Shown: positions 32,142 to 41,638 of the stretch, in pieces
How the letters are laid out: each line of letters begins with the position of its first letter
How positions within the stretch are numbered: position 1 is the first letter of the stretch
Assembly: GCF_051148895.1 (NCBI RefSeq)
Contig: NZ_CP154625.1
Coordinates: forward strand, 1,860,001 to 1,924,000
Reading direction: 5' to 3'
Source of the DNA: Terrisporobacter vanillatitrophus
GTDB lineage: Bacteria; Bacillota; Clostridia; Peptostreptococcales; Peptostreptococcaceae
Length of the DNA: 64,000 nucleotides
Position numbers and translations under genes: made by a program
The notes under the pieces: model-generated
What the model was told of the DNA's origin: nothing
The model's database searches: none
What the model saw: the letters and a program-made list of their open reading frames with translations, nothing else

Positions 32142-32333
32142 TTATTCATAAGATATAGTAAAATTAAGTTTGTTCCAATTTTTTAAATAATAATTATAAA
32201 CTTGATGAATTAATGGTTCATAGTCAAAAAATACTTTACTTGTTTCAATTTTTTCTTCTGAAATGCGTTTGTATTCTCCTACCCAATAAGGCTCTTGAAA
32301 GTAAACAGTCAAATCTGCACATACTTCCTTCAT
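32142..32333 (-). CDS. Short YjdF (DUF2992)-like protein, probably truncated
   Basis: The 63 residues match the N-terminal half of YjdF/DUF2992 proteins: LTVYFQEPYWVGEYKR, then KVFFDYEPLIHQVYNYYLKNW and the LNFTI strand. Full-length members have about 130-140 residues with a charged C-terminal helix that is missing here; a stop follows directly. The gene keeps a perfect AGGAGG before its ATG, so it may still be translated. It could be a natural short form or a decayed gene. In other Firmicutes yjdF is often behind a riboswitch; I do not see a convincing one here. Confidence 0.6.
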   Translation of the reverse strand: MKEVCADLTVYFQEPYWVGEYKRISEEKIETSKVFFDYEPLIHQVYNYYLKNWNKLNFTISYE

Positions 32334-32423
32334 TCACATACCTCCTAAAGTTTATCAATTGATTTATATATAACTATTCATAATGTAATTTGACTATGAC
32401 AAAAGGAGGGAATTTTTAGAAAA

Positions 32424-32615
32424 TTATATAAATTTACAGCATACAATATGTTCTTCATCTTTACCATTATTATCAATTACAACTAGATATTCTTTATAAT
32501 GGGCATTATGTGGTCTTAAAAATTCACAAGATTTGACTAAATCATGATCTTCTAAATATAGTAACTCATTATCTTTTAAAAACTTCCTATTTATAAGTGC
32601 CATTATTTCTTCCAC
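32424..32615 (-). CDS. Hypothetical protein, 63 aa
   Basis: Family not recognised. GGAGGTG precedes a GTG (32613-32615) by 7 nt; the longer reading from the ATG at 32645 overlaps this site, and an internal ATG four codons later is also possible. The peptide is soluble, contains FLKDNELLYLEDHDLVKS and ends with HIVCCKFI. It stands alone between AT-rich regions and is oriented opposite to the phosphate symporter. Confidence 0.55.
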   Translation of the reverse strand: MEEIMALINRKFLKDNELLYLEDHDLVKSCEFLRPHNAHYKEYLVVIDNNGKDEEHIVCCKFI

Positions 32616-32788
32616 AAAATCACCTCCTATAAAATAAATACCCAATATTCTACTACTTTAATAATTTAAGATTAAACTTTATAAAAAATTAATAGGCATA
32701 TACTAAGGAAGAAATAGTAGAAAAATAATATAATAATTTCACTGTAACTGTAAAAAATAACAATATGTTTAAAATGTTAATATATAAT

Positions 32789-32827
32789 TTAACATTTTCT
32801 TAACAATTATTTAACCTTGTCTTAACC
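32789..32827 (+). promoter_or_regulatory. PhoP-type box: four TTAAC(A/C) direct repeats at 11-bp pitch
   Basis: TTAACA at 32789 and 32800, and TTAACC at 32811 and 32822, are spaced by exactly one helical turn. This is the form of PhoP-binding sites in Firmicutes. It precedes the Na/Pi symporter by about 160 bp and is the only notable structure in the 340-bp gap 32646-32986, which is otherwise plain AT-rich sequence. Confidence 0.8.
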
Positions 32828-32986
32828 AAAGGATTTGAAAAATATATTATTATTTCATAGGAGTTAAATGTTTAATATTAAATATTTGTTAAATTACAAA
32901 GATAATTATTAAATATGTATGACTAAATAGATTATATATAAAAACCAGATAATAATCACTACATATAACTTAAGGAGGAAAGAATT

Positions 32987-34594
32987 GTGCAAATAGCAAT
33001 AAGTCTATTAGGCGGATTAGGTTTATTCTTATATGGAATGAATTTAATGGCAGAAGGTCTACAAAAAGCAGCAGGAGAAAAATTAAAAAAAATAGTTGAA
33101 AAGTTAACTAGTAATGTGGTTATGGGTGTTCTAGTAGGAACAGTGGTAACAGCAATTATACAAAGTTCATCGGCAGCGACTGTTATGGTTGTAGGTTTTG
33201 TTAATGCAGGTATTATGACTTTAAGCCAATCAATAGGTGTAATAATGGGAGCGAATATAGGAACAACTGTTACAGCTCAATTGGTATCATTTAAATTAGA
33301 AGCAATTGCACCAGTGGCTCTTGGAGTAGGTATAATATTATACTTATTTAGTAAAAAGCAAAAAACTAAAGAATTAGCAACAATACTTTTAGGATTTGGT
33401 ATTTTATTTACAGGTATGGAATTTATGAAAGATGCTGTTAAACCTTTAGCTGAATACGAAGGTTTTAAAGATGCATTCATTTATTTTGGAAAACATCCAG
33501 TACTTGGAATTCTTGCCGGATTTGCAATAACAGGTATAATACAAAGTTCATCAGCATCTATGGGTATGCTTATAGCTCTAGCATCACAAGGTTTAATACC
33601 ACTTAGTGCAGCTCTTCCAATATTATATGGAGATAATATAGGAACTTGTGTTACTTCATTAATATCAAGTATAGGTGCATCTAGAAATGCTAAACGTGCA
33701 GCAACGATGCATTTAACATTTAATGTAATAGGAACAATACTATTTATGCTAGTATTAGGTAAACCAATAACTATGGCTGTTCAGTATCTAGATCCAAATG
33801 ATGCAGCTAGACAAATAGCAAATGCTCATACTATGTTTAACGTAATAAATGTGTTAATATTATTACCATTTTCAAAATATATAGTAAAAATAGTATTAAA
33901 ACTTATGCCAATAACTGAAGAAGAAAGTGAAGCATCAGTTAAAACTAAATACTTAGATGAAAGAATACTTCAAACTCCATCTATAGCTCTTGGAAATACA
34001 GTTAAAGAAGTTTTAAGAATGGGTGAAAAAGCAAATTATGCACTAGAATCTTCTATAGATTCTTTATTAAATAAATCAATAGATTCTGTTCGAAAAACAG
34101 AAAAACATGAAGAAACTGTAAACATATTACAAAAAGAAATATTAAATTATTTATTAAAACTATCTAAGTCATCAGTAAATGATGATGAAAGAAGTAAAGT
34201 TGACTTACTATTTAACACAGTTAATGATATAGAAAGAGTATCTGACCATGCTGAAAATATATCTGAATTATCTAGAATAGCAATAGAAAAAGATTTAGAA
34301 TTCTCTCAAAATGCTATTGAAGAAATGACTAATATATATACTAAAGCACAAGAAAACTTCAAAGCATCATTAGATTGTTTAGCGAAAAATAATAAACAAG
34401 GTGTATCTGAAATTTATAAAGTAGAAGATGAGGTAGATGCCCTTAATAAACTTTACAAGAAAAGACACATGGAAAGATTGAATAAAGGAAAATGTACAAT
34501 TGACTCTGGAGTACTATTCTTAGATTTATTAACGAATTTAGAAAGAGTATCAGATCATGCATGCAATATAGCTAATCAAGTAGAAGCAAACTAA
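32987..34594 (+). CDS. Na/Pi cotransporter family protein with PhoU-like domain
   Basis: A 535-residue protein. The N-terminal membrane part (about 1-310) holds two Na/Pi-cotransporter repeats, each with the signature QSSSA (IIQSSSAATVMVVGF and IIQSSSASMGMLIAL). The C-terminal part (about 340-530) is a PhoU-like helical domain with two repeats containing ERVSDHAENI and ERVSDHACNI. It moves phosphate with sodium; the PhoU-like part may regulate it. The GTG start follows AAGGAGG. The upstream 11-bp repeats suggest induction by phosphate limitation. Terminator behind. Confidence 0.92.
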   Translation: MQIAISLLGGLGLFLYGMNLMAEGLQKAAGEKLKKIVEKLTSNVVMGVLVGTVVTAIIQSSSAATVMVVGFVNAGIMTLSQSIGVIMGANIGTTVTAQLVSFKLEAIAPVALGVGIILYLFSKKQKTKELATILLGFGILFTGMEFMKDAVKPLAEYEGFKDAFIYFGKHPVLGILAGFAITGIIQSSSASMGMLIALASQGLIPLSAALPILYGDNIGTCVTSLISSIGASRNAKRAATMHLTFNVIGTILFMLVLGKPITMAVQYLDPNDAARQIANAHTMFNVINVLILLPFSKYIVKIVLKLMPITEEESEASVKTKYLDERILQTPSIALGNTVKEVLRMGEKANYALESSIDSLLNKSIDSVRKTEKHEETVNILQKEILNYLLKLSKSSVNDDERSKVDLLFNTVNDIERVSDHAENISELSRIAIEKDLEFSQNAIEEMTNIYTKAQENFKASLDCLAKNNKQGVSEIYKVEDEVDALNKLYKKRHMERLNKGKCTIDSGVLFLDLLTNLERVSDHACNIANQVEAN

Positions 34595-34598
34595 AGAA

Positions 34599-34626
34599 AG
34601 TTGTCTCTTAGGAGACAACTTTTTTA
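34599..34626 (+). terminator. Intrinsic terminator
   Basis: AAGTTGTCTC pairs with GAGACAACTT around TTAG, followed by T's. Confidence 0.9.
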
Positions 34627-34640
34627 TGTACTGAATATAT

Positions 34641-34913
34641 TTATTGAATTTTAATTTTTATTAAATCACCATTATATCTTTCTAAATTAATAACTTCTCC
34701 CGTTAGATTATAATTGAATGATTCTAAAAGTGATTTTATCATTTTCTGAGTATCAACTATTTCTTCTTCAAATATGAAAAAATCCAAAGCATTGTTTTTT
34801 ATTAGTTTTTTTACAAATTCTACAGGCAAATTTAATCTAACCTTATCCCCTGTATGAGAACTTATATTTATGATAACTAATCTATCATTATAGTTTTTTA
34901 TGGTAGATGCCAT
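34641..34913 (-). CDS. Small protein resembling the C-terminal domain of YvlB/SHOCT-like proteins
   Basis: A 90-residue soluble protein. LVIINISSHTGDKVRLNLPVEF followed by VKKLI, and LLESFNYNLTGEVINLE followed by a beta hairpin GDLIKIKIQ, resemble the repeated pattern in YvlB/LiaX-like C-termini (strand, LP.xxVK helix, xGEI/Vxxx strand). No Cys, no membrane span. AAGGAGG precedes the ATG. Function unknown; the resemblance is from pattern only. Confidence 0.55.
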   Translation of the reverse strand: MASTIKNYNDRLVIINISSHTGDKVRLNLPVEFVKKLIKNNALDFFIFEEEIVDTQKMIKSLLESFNYNLTGEVINLERYNGDLIKIKIQ

Positions 34914-35062
34914 ATTTATCCTCCTTTACATAGAAAAGCTTTATCTATTTATTAATTTATATTCATAGACTTACTAATTTTATAACAAAATATAAATACT
35001 TAAAAAATAAATAAAAGTGTGCTAGAATTAATTGTTAACATTTTTTAAGGAGTTGTGAGTTA

Positions 35063-35812
35063 GTGTTTAATTATATTAAATTTGCTTTATTTCAAATCAT
35101 TGGATTTATATTATCTATACCAGAGTTAGGAAAGCTAAAATACAATGAAAAAAAGTACAGTAGTATTGAAAAATTTAGATTTGTAAAGAATCACGCAAAA
35201 AAATCACTTGATTTAGTAAAAATAAAGATAAAAATTATAGGTAGAGAAAAAGTTCCTAAAGAAGAAGTTCTATTTGTATCAAATCATGCCAGCATGTTAG
35301 ATAGTTATATTTTAATTTCTAGCATAACAAAACCAGTGGGTGTAATAATTGCAGATGTGCCTACATGGAGACATATACCGATTGTTAGTCATTGGCTAAA
35401 TTTAATAAAGTGTGTTTTTATTAATAGAGGAAACAATAGAGAAGGTATGAAAAGTATAATTCAAGCCTCAGAAAATATAAAGAGTGGTCAAAGCATGGTA
35501 GTTTTTCCTGAAGGAGATTTAACTTGGGTAAAAGATCCCCATGCATTAGTTTCTGACTTTAAACCAGGAGCTTTAAAGATTGCATATAAGGCTAAATGCC
35601 CTATAGTACCAATGGTAATAAAAAACTCTAGAAGTACTTATGAAGGATATGAGCCAGTGGGGAAAATACATTCAGGAAGTGTAGAAGTGGAGTACTTAGA
35701 TCCTATATATGATCATATTGAAAATCCCAAGATTAAAACAGTAGATTTGGCAGAAAGAATAAAAGAAAAAATGATTGAAGCTATGGAAGTTATGGAAATG
35801 AATGTAAATTAA
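35063..35812 (+). CDS. 1-acyl-sn-glycerol-3-phosphate acyltransferase (PlsC family)
   Basis: A 249-residue membrane-associated acyltransferase. The HX4D motif is in SNHASMLDSYIL (about residues 73-84) and the substrate-binding FPEG in VVFPEGDLTW (near 150); a later IVPMVI is the usual fourth motif. The N-terminus has a hydrophobic segment (about 4-20). It makes phosphatidic acid from lysophosphatidate. The GTG at 35063 is used with AAGGAG about 10 nt upstream; nearer in-frame alternatives run into stops. Single gene with a terminator. Confidence 0.88.
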   Translation: MFNYIKFALFQIIGFILSIPELGKLKYNEKKYSSIEKFRFVKNHAKKSLDLVKIKIKIIGREKVPKEEVLFVSNHASMLDSYILISSITKPVGVIIADVPTWRHIPIVSHWLNLIKCVFINRGNNREGMKSIIQASENIKSGQSMVVFPEGDLTWVKDPHALVSDFKPGALKIAYKAKCPIVPMVIKNSRSTYEGYEPVGKIHSGSVEVEYLDPIYDHIENPKIKTVDLAERIKEKMIEAMEVMEMNVN

Positions 35813-35838
35813 AAAAGAGAGGGTAACCTCTCTTTTTT
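35811..35838. terminator. Bidirectional terminator
   Basis: AAAAAAGAGAGG pairs exactly with CCTCTCTTTTTT around GTAA, and serves both convergent genes. Confidence 0.92.
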
Positions 35839-35843
35839 GCATA

Positions 35844-36152
35844 TTAATGTTTTAGTCTAAATGTATCACAAACTGCATTTTTCATATTAATAAGAACGTG
35901 GCTTGCATTACAAGCGCCTTGAATATTATATGTACAGTTTTTTGCACTGCAAGAAATGTTTTGAGTATTAGTAAGATTATTATCACTTACAGTACTTGTA
36001 AAATTAGCCTCTGCTTTATTTATGAAACTTTCACAGTAAGTTTCTGGAGTAACAGTGGCCTCAAAACCTTCTACTTTTATATGTGAAGCGTAACAATAAC
36101 CAGATTTATTATAAGCACAATTTGAAACAAGGCAATTTAAATTGCTATTCAT
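35844..36152 (-). CDS. DUF1540 domain protein, two Cys-rich repeats
   Basis: A 102-residue protein with two DUF1540 units. Unit 1: LNCLVSNCAYNKSGYC, then CYASHIKV and TYCESF. Unit 2: ISCSAKNCTYNIQGAC, then ASHVLI and VCDTF. Four Cys per unit suggest a metal site. DUF1540 proteins are widespread in sporulating clostridia; the function is not established. AAGGAGG precedes the ATG on its strand. Single gene. Confidence 0.9.
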   Translation of the reverse strand: MNSNLNCLVSNCAYNKSGYCYASHIKVEGFEATVTPETYCESFINKAEANFTSTVSDNNLTNTQNISCSAKNCTYNIQGACNASHVLINMKNAVCDTFRLKH

Positions 36153-36311
36153 AATGTACCTCCTTCATAATATTTACTTTACTATTATTATTATGATATT
36201 TTTTATAAATTTAATACAAATATGATAATTTAAGGTATCTTATAATTAAAAATAAAGTTAATCACCAAAAAAATTATAAATGATACAATAAGATTTTTTA
36301 TGAAGTTTTGT

Positions 36312-37514
36312 TTATGTAAGAATATTAATAAAAAATAAAATGCATGGAATACTGAAAATATCCAACAAAAAAGCTGCAACTAAGGGAACTACTAAGTAGG
36401 CACTTTGACTATATCCATATTTATTTGTTACTGAGCCCATATTAGCCAAAGCATTAGGAGTTGCTCCCAGTCCATGACCTAACATACCACTTATCATTAC
36501 GGCAGCATCATAATTTTTTCCCAGGGCTTTAAAAGCAAGTGTAGTAGTAAATATAACAATGAATATTACTTGACAGATTACTATAAAAATTATAGGTCCA
36601 AATAAACTAGATAAAGTAAAAAAGTCAATACTCATAAGGGCCATAGTCAAAAACATTCCAAGGGATAAATCTTGTAAAAAGTTTAGCAGCTTAAAATCCA
36701 TTATCATAATTTCAGCTTTATCATTAAAATTTCTAAATAATACAGCAATAAAAATACATCCCACAATACTTGGTATAACTATATGAAAATATACATTAAT
36801 AATATTTGCTAAAACATTACCAATGCTCATGGAAACTAAAACAATTAAAATTTGTTCAAAGAATAAAGTGTCATTAATGTCTAAAATAGAAGTATTGTTT
36901 TTTATTACAGAAGTATTATTTTTTTTATGTACATATGAAGATTTTAAATTATATTTTTCAATTAAAAACTTAGCGACAGGACCTCCAATTATTCCACCCA
37001 TAATTAAACCTAAAGTAGCAGAAGCAAAGCCTACGCTACAAGCATTAGTTACACCTAAAGTTTCTAACGTTCTCCCAAAAGCCAAAGAATAACCATGTCC
37101 ACCTTCCATAGATATATTGCCACACATTAAAGCTAAAAGAGGATTTATATCTAGAAGCTTTGATGAAACAAAGGCTATAATATTTTGAGAAAATCCTAAA
37201 ATAGCACATAACAGCCAATAAATAATTAAAACTCTTCCTCCTTTTTTTAATAATTTAAAACTGACATTTAATCCTACTATGGTGAAAAAAAAGGACATAA
37301 AATAAGGCATAAGAAGAGTATTCATGGATATATTTATTAACTTAAAATACTCTAAAATAAAAACTAATAATGAAAATGTGAGACCACCTACAACGGGAGA
37401 AGGAATACATAATTTATTAAGGATGTAGATTTTATTAGTAAGAAAATTACCAAATAAATATAATACAATGGATAATATTAAAGTACTCACTATATTTAAA
37501 TCTAGGTTGTACAT
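36312..37514 (-). CDS. gltS: Sodium/glutamate symporter GltS
   Basis: A 400-residue GltS-family membrane protein with about ten spans in two inverted halves. Characteristic segments are PSPVVGGLTFSLLVF near residues 38-52, GGHGYSLAFGRTLETLGV, GFASATLGLIMGGIIGGPVA, and in the second half GHGLGATPNALANM and PLVAAFLLDI. It imports glutamate with sodium. The start follows a moderate AAAGGTAGG. It is a single gene, with a weak inverted repeat upstream (37546-37575). Confidence 0.92.
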   Translation of the reverse strand: MYNLDLNIVSTLILSIVLYLFGNFLTNKIYILNKLCIPSPVVGGLTFSLLVFILEYFKLINISMNTLLMPYFMSFFFTIVGLNVSFKLLKKGGRVLIIYWLLCAILGFSQNIIAFVSSKLLDINPLLALMCGNISMEGGHGYSLAFGRTLETLGVTNACSVGFASATLGLIMGGIIGGPVAKFLIEKYNLKSSYVHKKNNTSVIKNNTSILDINDTLFFEQILIVLVSMSIGNVLANIINVYFHIVIPSIVGCIFIAVLFRNFNDKAEIMIMDFKLLNFLQDLSLGMFLTMALMSIDFFTLSSLFGPIIFIVICQVIFIVIFTTTLAFKALGKNYDAAVMISGMLGHGLGATPNALANMGSVTNKYGYSQSAYLVVPLVAAFLLDIFSIPCILFFINILT

Positions 37515-37545
37515 TTTTTCACCTACCTTTAGAATATTAAATTAT

Positions 37546-37575
37546 TTAAAGACGCTGATAAATCAACGTCTTTAA
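37546..37575. promoter_or_regulatory. Inverted repeat upstream of gltS
   Basis: TTAAAGACG and CGTCTTTAA (9 bp) are separated by 12 nt. It lies about 32 bp before the gltS start on the minus strand. It could be a leader hairpin or a decayed terminator. The rest of the 270-bp gap to 37788 shows no clear feature. Confidence 0.35.
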
Positions 37576-37788
37576 TTAAAAAAATAGTTTTGTATGTAAT
37601 TGAAAGTAAATATTTATAGATTATATTCTAAAGATTATGCTAATAGACTTGATTTTTCATTGATAGAATGGCTTTTCTATAAGCAGATGGAGTGTATATA
37701 CCAGACATTTTTATTTGTAATCTATTTTACTAATACTTATGCAATATGATAAGATAAGTTTATATATTATGACAAAATGAGGTGTAAG

Positions 37789-39774
37789 ATGAATAAAATA
37801 ATTGGTATTTTAGCTCATGTGGATAGCGGAAAAACTACTTTATGTGAACAAATACTTTATCATACAAATTCTATAAGAAAAAGGGGAAGGGTGGATCATA
37901 AAGATTCATACTTTGATAACAATCATATAGAAAGACAAAGAGGGATTACTGTATTTTCTAAGGAAGGCTACTTTAACTACAAAGACTCAAATTATTACTT
38001 AATAGATACTCCTGGACATGTGGATTTTAGTCCTGAAATGGAGAGAAGTTTGAAGATGTTAGATTATGCGATATTAATAGTAAGTGGTGTGGAGAAAGTT
38101 CAGTCCCATAGTGAAACTATATTCAATTATTTAAGAGAACATAATATTCCAACTATTATTTTTGTAAATAAAATGGATAGAGATATATCTAATAAAGATG
38201 AGATAAATATAAGTTTAAAAGAAAATTTATCTAAGAATATTTTTGATTTTACAAAAGAACTAAATAATAATATGAGCGAAGAATTAATAGAATTTATTGC
38301 AGAAAAAGATGAAGAATTATTAGAAAGATTTTTAGATGAGAATTATGAATATGATTTATGGTTTGAGAAAATCAAATATTTATTTAATAGTTGTAATATT
38401 TATCCTTGTGTATTTGGTTCAGCTCTCTTTGATGACAATATAGACAATCTTTTAGAAGTATTGGAATGTTTAAGTGAAACAAAATATGATGAGAGTAAAA
38501 GTTTTACTGGAAAAGTATATAAAATAAAAACTGAAGAAAACAAACAAAGACTAACATTTATAAAAATTATATCAGGTAAGTTGAAAATTAAAGATGAACT
38601 ATGCTACATGGGGCAAAAAAATATATTAAGAGAAAAAGTAAATGAAATAAGAATTTATAAGGGAGATAAATTTATAAATAGAGATGAAGCTTTTGCTGGT
38701 GAAATAGTAGCCATAAAAGGACTAAGTGAAACCTATCCTTCCAGGTTTGTAATTTCAAGTAAGGAAGAGGACAGTCTTACTAAATTAAATACTGAAGGTA
38801 GCAATTTTATTGTACCAACACTTAGTACAAAAGTATTATTTGATGAAAATGTAAATATTAAAGATGTTTACTCATATTTTAAAATTTTAGGTGAAGAAGA
38901 AATTTCACTAAATCCTATATATAGTGAAGAACTTAGAGAAATCAAGATAAATATAATGGGTAAAATCCAACTGGAAGTTTTAAAAGAAATAGTTTTAGAA
39001 CGATTTAATTTAAATGTGGATTTTGGGCCTTGTGAAATTCTATATAAAGAAACTATAAAAGATACAGCTATAGGCATAGGTCACTTTGAACCATTAAGAC
39101 ATTATGCAGAAATTGTGCTAAAAATTGAACCAGATAAAAGAAATAGTGGAATAAGTTTTGAAAGCTTAGCACATGTGGATAGTATTACTATAGGTCATCA
39201 AAATTTAGTAAAAACTCATATATTTGAAAGAAGCCATAGAGGTATACTTGGTGGTTATGAACTTACAGATGTAAAAATAACTCTTTTAACTGGAAAAGAG
39301 CATAATAAGCATACTGAAGGTGGAGACTTTAGACAAGCTACCTTTAGAGCCTTAAGACAAGGCTTAGAACAAGTGAAGAACATATTATTAGAGCCTTATT
39401 ATAAATTTAAAATAGAAATAGATAATGATTATTTGGGAAGAGTAATTTCAGATATTCAAAAAATGAGTGGAAGCTTTAATATTAAAGATTCTAGTAACAA
39501 TAAGTCAATAATAAGTGGAAGAGGCCCTGTAAGTGAGTTTATGGATTATCCACTAGAGCTAATATCATTTACTAAAGGAAGAGGGCGAATTACTTTTAAC
39601 TATGATGGATATGATCAATGCCACAATAGTGAAGAAGTTCTAAAAAACAGAAATTACGATAAAAATAGTGATAAGCTTTATACATCCAATTCCATATTTT
39701 GTTCAAAAGGACAAAGTTATACTGTAAAAGGTGAAGATGTGAGAAATCATATGCACTGTGAGATAAATATATAG
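37789..39774 (+). CDS. Ribosomal-protection-type translation GTPase (Tet(M)/TetB(P)-like)
   Basis: A 661-residue EF-G-like GTPase. G motifs are complete: AHVDSGKTT (about 8-16), RGITVF, DTPGHVDF and NKMD. It also has the EF-G-like domains II to V, including GGYELTDVKITL and a region RALRQGLEQ in domain IV. Proteins of this type either release tetracycline from ribosomes or are chromosomal homologues of uncertain role; the sequence cannot decide. It ends with an extra Cys/His-containing tail (about 615-661). The ATG at 37789 follows GAGGTG with 5-nt spacing, better than the ATG at 37777. The metal hydrolase gene follows after 14 bp. Confidence 0.8.
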   Translation: MNKIIGILAHVDSGKTTLCEQILYHTNSIRKRGRVDHKDSYFDNNHIERQRGITVFSKEGYFNYKDSNYYLIDTPGHVDFSPEMERSLKMLDYAILIVSGVEKVQSHSETIFNYLREHNIPTIIFVNKMDRDISNKDEINISLKENLSKNIFDFTKELNNNMSEELIEFIAEKDEELLERFLDENYEYDLWFEKIKYLFNSCNIYPCVFGSALFDDNIDNLLEVLECLSETKYDESKSFTGKVYKIKTEENKQRLTFIKIISGKLKIKDELCYMGQKNILREKVNEIRIYKGDKFINRDEAFAGEIVAIKGLSETYPSRFVISSKEEDSLTKLNTEGSNFIVPTLSTKVLFDENVNIKDVYSYFKILGEEEISLNPIYSEELREIKINIMGKIQLEVLKEIVLERFNLNVDFGPCEILYKETIKDTAIGIGHFEPLRHYAEIVLKIEPDKRNSGISFESLAHVDSITIGHQNLVKTHIFERSHRGILGGYELTDVKITLLTGKEHNKHTEGGDFRQATFRALRQGLEQVKNILLEPYYKFKIEIDNDYLGRVISDIQKMSGSFNIKDSSNNKSIISGRGPVSEFMDYPLELISFTKGRGRITFNYDGYDQCHNSEEVLKNRNYDKNSDKLYTSNSIFCSKGQSYTVKGEDVRNHMHCEINI

Positions 39775-39788
39775 CTTGGGAGATGAAA

Positions 39789-40568
39789 ATGAGAGAAGAA
39801 TATAAAGTACTTTTAGATAATAAAAATAACACCATTAGTTTTTTATATAAAGAAGAAAATATAGGTGTTAAAGTTGAATATAGAAAAAGAAAAAATATTT
39901 CAATTAGAATAATTCCTAAAAATACTATAGAAATAATTAGTCCAAGATCTGTATCTATTTCATTTTTTAAAAAAGTACTTGAAGAAAAATCATCTTGGAT
40001 AATGAAGACTTTAGATAAATTTGAAAATGTAGATGAAAGCTTTAAGGAAAGAAAATATGTAAATGATGAGATTTTCTACTACTTAGGAGAGGAATATAAA
40101 CTAAAAATAGTTGAAGATAAAAACACTCAAAACAATAAAAAGAATTACTGTTATATAGACATAAAGGAGAAAAACTTAATTATTACTACTAACAATAATG
40201 AAGGTGAGTATATTAAAAAGGAACTTAAAAAATGGTACAAAATAGAAAGTGAAAAAATAGTTTTAAAAAGGCTTGAAGTATTAAAAAATAAGAAGCCTAT
40301 GATGAATAAGCTAGTCCCTAATATAATTAAAATTAAAGAACAAAAGAAAAGATGGGGAAGTTGTACATCTAAAAAAACTATTTATATTAATTCAAGAATT
40401 TCCATGGCAAAAGTTGATGTAATAGATTATATTATAGTTCATGAATTTTCACACTTAGCTCATATGAATCACTCAAAGGATTTTTATAATCTTGTAGAAG
40501 AAATATTACCGGATTTTAGAAAAAGTGAAAAATGGCTTAAAGAAAATTCCTACAAACTTATATTGTAA
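39789..40568 (+). CDS. YgjP-like zinc metallohydrolase (SprT/WLM-type)
   Basis: A 259-residue protein of the YgjP/DUF45 family. The zinc motif is IIVHEFSHLAHMNHSKDFY (HExxH plus a third His, about 214-232), preceded by RWGSCTSKKTIYINSRIS, which is typical of the family. The N-terminal 80 residues form a beta-rich domain with RKRKNISIRI. These are predicted intracellular metallopeptidases; the substrate is unknown. GGGAG lies 6 nt before ATG 39789 and directly abuts ATG 39783, so the later one is chosen. Likely in one unit with the GTPase gene. Confidence 0.87.
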   Translation: MREEYKVLLDNKNNTISFLYKEENIGVKVEYRKRKNISIRIIPKNTIEIISPRSVSISFFKKVLEEKSSWIMKTLDKFENVDESFKERKYVNDEIFYYLGEEYKLKIVEDKNTQNNKKNYCYIDIKEKNLIITTNNNEGEYIKKELKKWYKIESEKIVLKRLEVLKNKKPMMNKLVPNIIKIKEQKKRWGSCTSKKTIYINSRISMAKVDVIDYIIVHEFSHLAHMNHSKDFYNLVEEILPDFRKSEKWLKENSYKLIL

Positions 40569-40662
40569 TTTTTATATTTGTAATAAAGCAATAATAATTA
40601 TATTATAGGTAGGATTATAGATTGAAAAAGAGAAGGAATGTGTTAATCTTTAGAATATGTAT

Positions 40663-40700
40663 AAATAAAGTGGGATCAGAAATGATACCCACTTTATTTT
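40663..40700. terminator. Bidirectional terminator
   Basis: AAATAAAGTGGG pairs with CCCACTTTATTT (inner ATC/GAT). It lies between convergent genes, two bases before the TauE stop. Confidence 0.9.
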
Positions 40701-40701
40701 G

Positions 40702-41472
40702 TTATATTACTTCAAGAAGAAGCTTTATAAAAAATATAGATAAAACTATAATCATAAGAGGCTTTACAATTTTAACTCCCTTATCTGAAAATAGATTAGT
40801 GCCAACATAATTTCCTGCAATTCCAAAGAAACCTGCAATAAGGCCTACGCTTAGCATTACTTTTCCATTTAAAAGAAAAACGCATAAACTAGTTATATTA
40901 GTAGTCAAGTTAATAACTTTAGTAATACCAGCAGACTCATTTAAAGTCATATGAGCAAAACTAGTTAAAGCTATCATTAAAAAAGTTCCAGTACCAGGTC
41001 CATAAAAACCATCATAAAAACCTATAAACAAAGCCACAGTCATACCTATAATCAAAGTTTTCTTATATGAAAAATCATCCTCATTGTATTCATTTTTATT
41101 TCTCTGTAAACTTTTATTAAAAATAACATATAAACCCGTTATTGGTAAAATAACAAGCATAATTAACTTGAAAATTTTAGCATCAATTAACAAGGCTGTT
41201 TTTGCACCCATCATAGATCCAATTAAGGCACAAGCAGCACAGTATAGGGCTGTTTTTAAATTAATATACCCTTTTTTTGCAAATCTATATGTAGCAAGGG
41301 AAGTTCCCATGGCTGAACTTAATTTGTTTGTTCCAATTGCCATATGCACAGGTAGACCAGACATCATATAAGCAGGAAGTGAAATAAATCCACCACCACC
41401 AGCAATTGAATCAACAAATCCACCAAGAAAGACAAGTGGACAAACGATTAGATAAATAGTAAGTGATTCCAA
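40702..41472 (-). CDS. TauE/SafE family sulfite/anion permease
   Basis: A 256-residue membrane protein of the TauE family with about eight spans in two repeats. The first is marked by LVFLGGFVDSIAGGGGFISLPA, the second by ALFIGFYDGFYGPGTGTFL, which are the recurring G-rich family signatures. Substrates in the family include sulfite, sulfoacetate or other organosulfur anions; unknown here. GGAGG is followed at 8 nt by a TTG (41470-41472), giving the chosen start; the in-frame TTG at 41487 overlaps that site. Monocistronic. Confidence 0.9.
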   Translation of the reverse strand: MESLTIYLIVCPLVFLGGFVDSIAGGGGFISLPAYMMSGLPVHMAIGTNKLSSAMGTSLATYRFAKKGYINLKTALYCAACALIGSMMGAKTALLIDAKIFKLIMLVILPITGLYVIFNKSLQRNKNEYNEDDFSYKKTLIIGMTVALFIGFYDGFYGPGTGTFLMIALTSFAHMTLNESAGITKVINLTTNITSLCVFLLNGKVMLSVGLIAGFFGIAGNYVGTNLFSDKGVKIVKPLMIIVLSIFFIKLLLEVI

Positions 41473-41638
41473 TACATATTCCTCCAATTAGTAATAATTT
41501 TTTGTATTTAACTATAATTATAGTTTATAAATTTGAGAATAGGAAGTGTAGCATTTAATATTGCATACAAAATATAAGAACAAAAAAGTGAAATATTTGA
41601 ATTATGATTTTTTGGAATTCAAAAATATTATAAAAATA

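Noticed and set aside
37789..39774. Calling the GTPase a proven tetracycline resistance gene
   Set aside because: Chromosomal ribosome-protection homologues in clostridia are common and not all confer resistance. The critical domain IV loop could not be judged by eye.
40622..40810. 62-aa plus-strand frame
   Set aside because: It runs across the bidirectional terminator and antisense into the TauE gene, and has no ribosome site.
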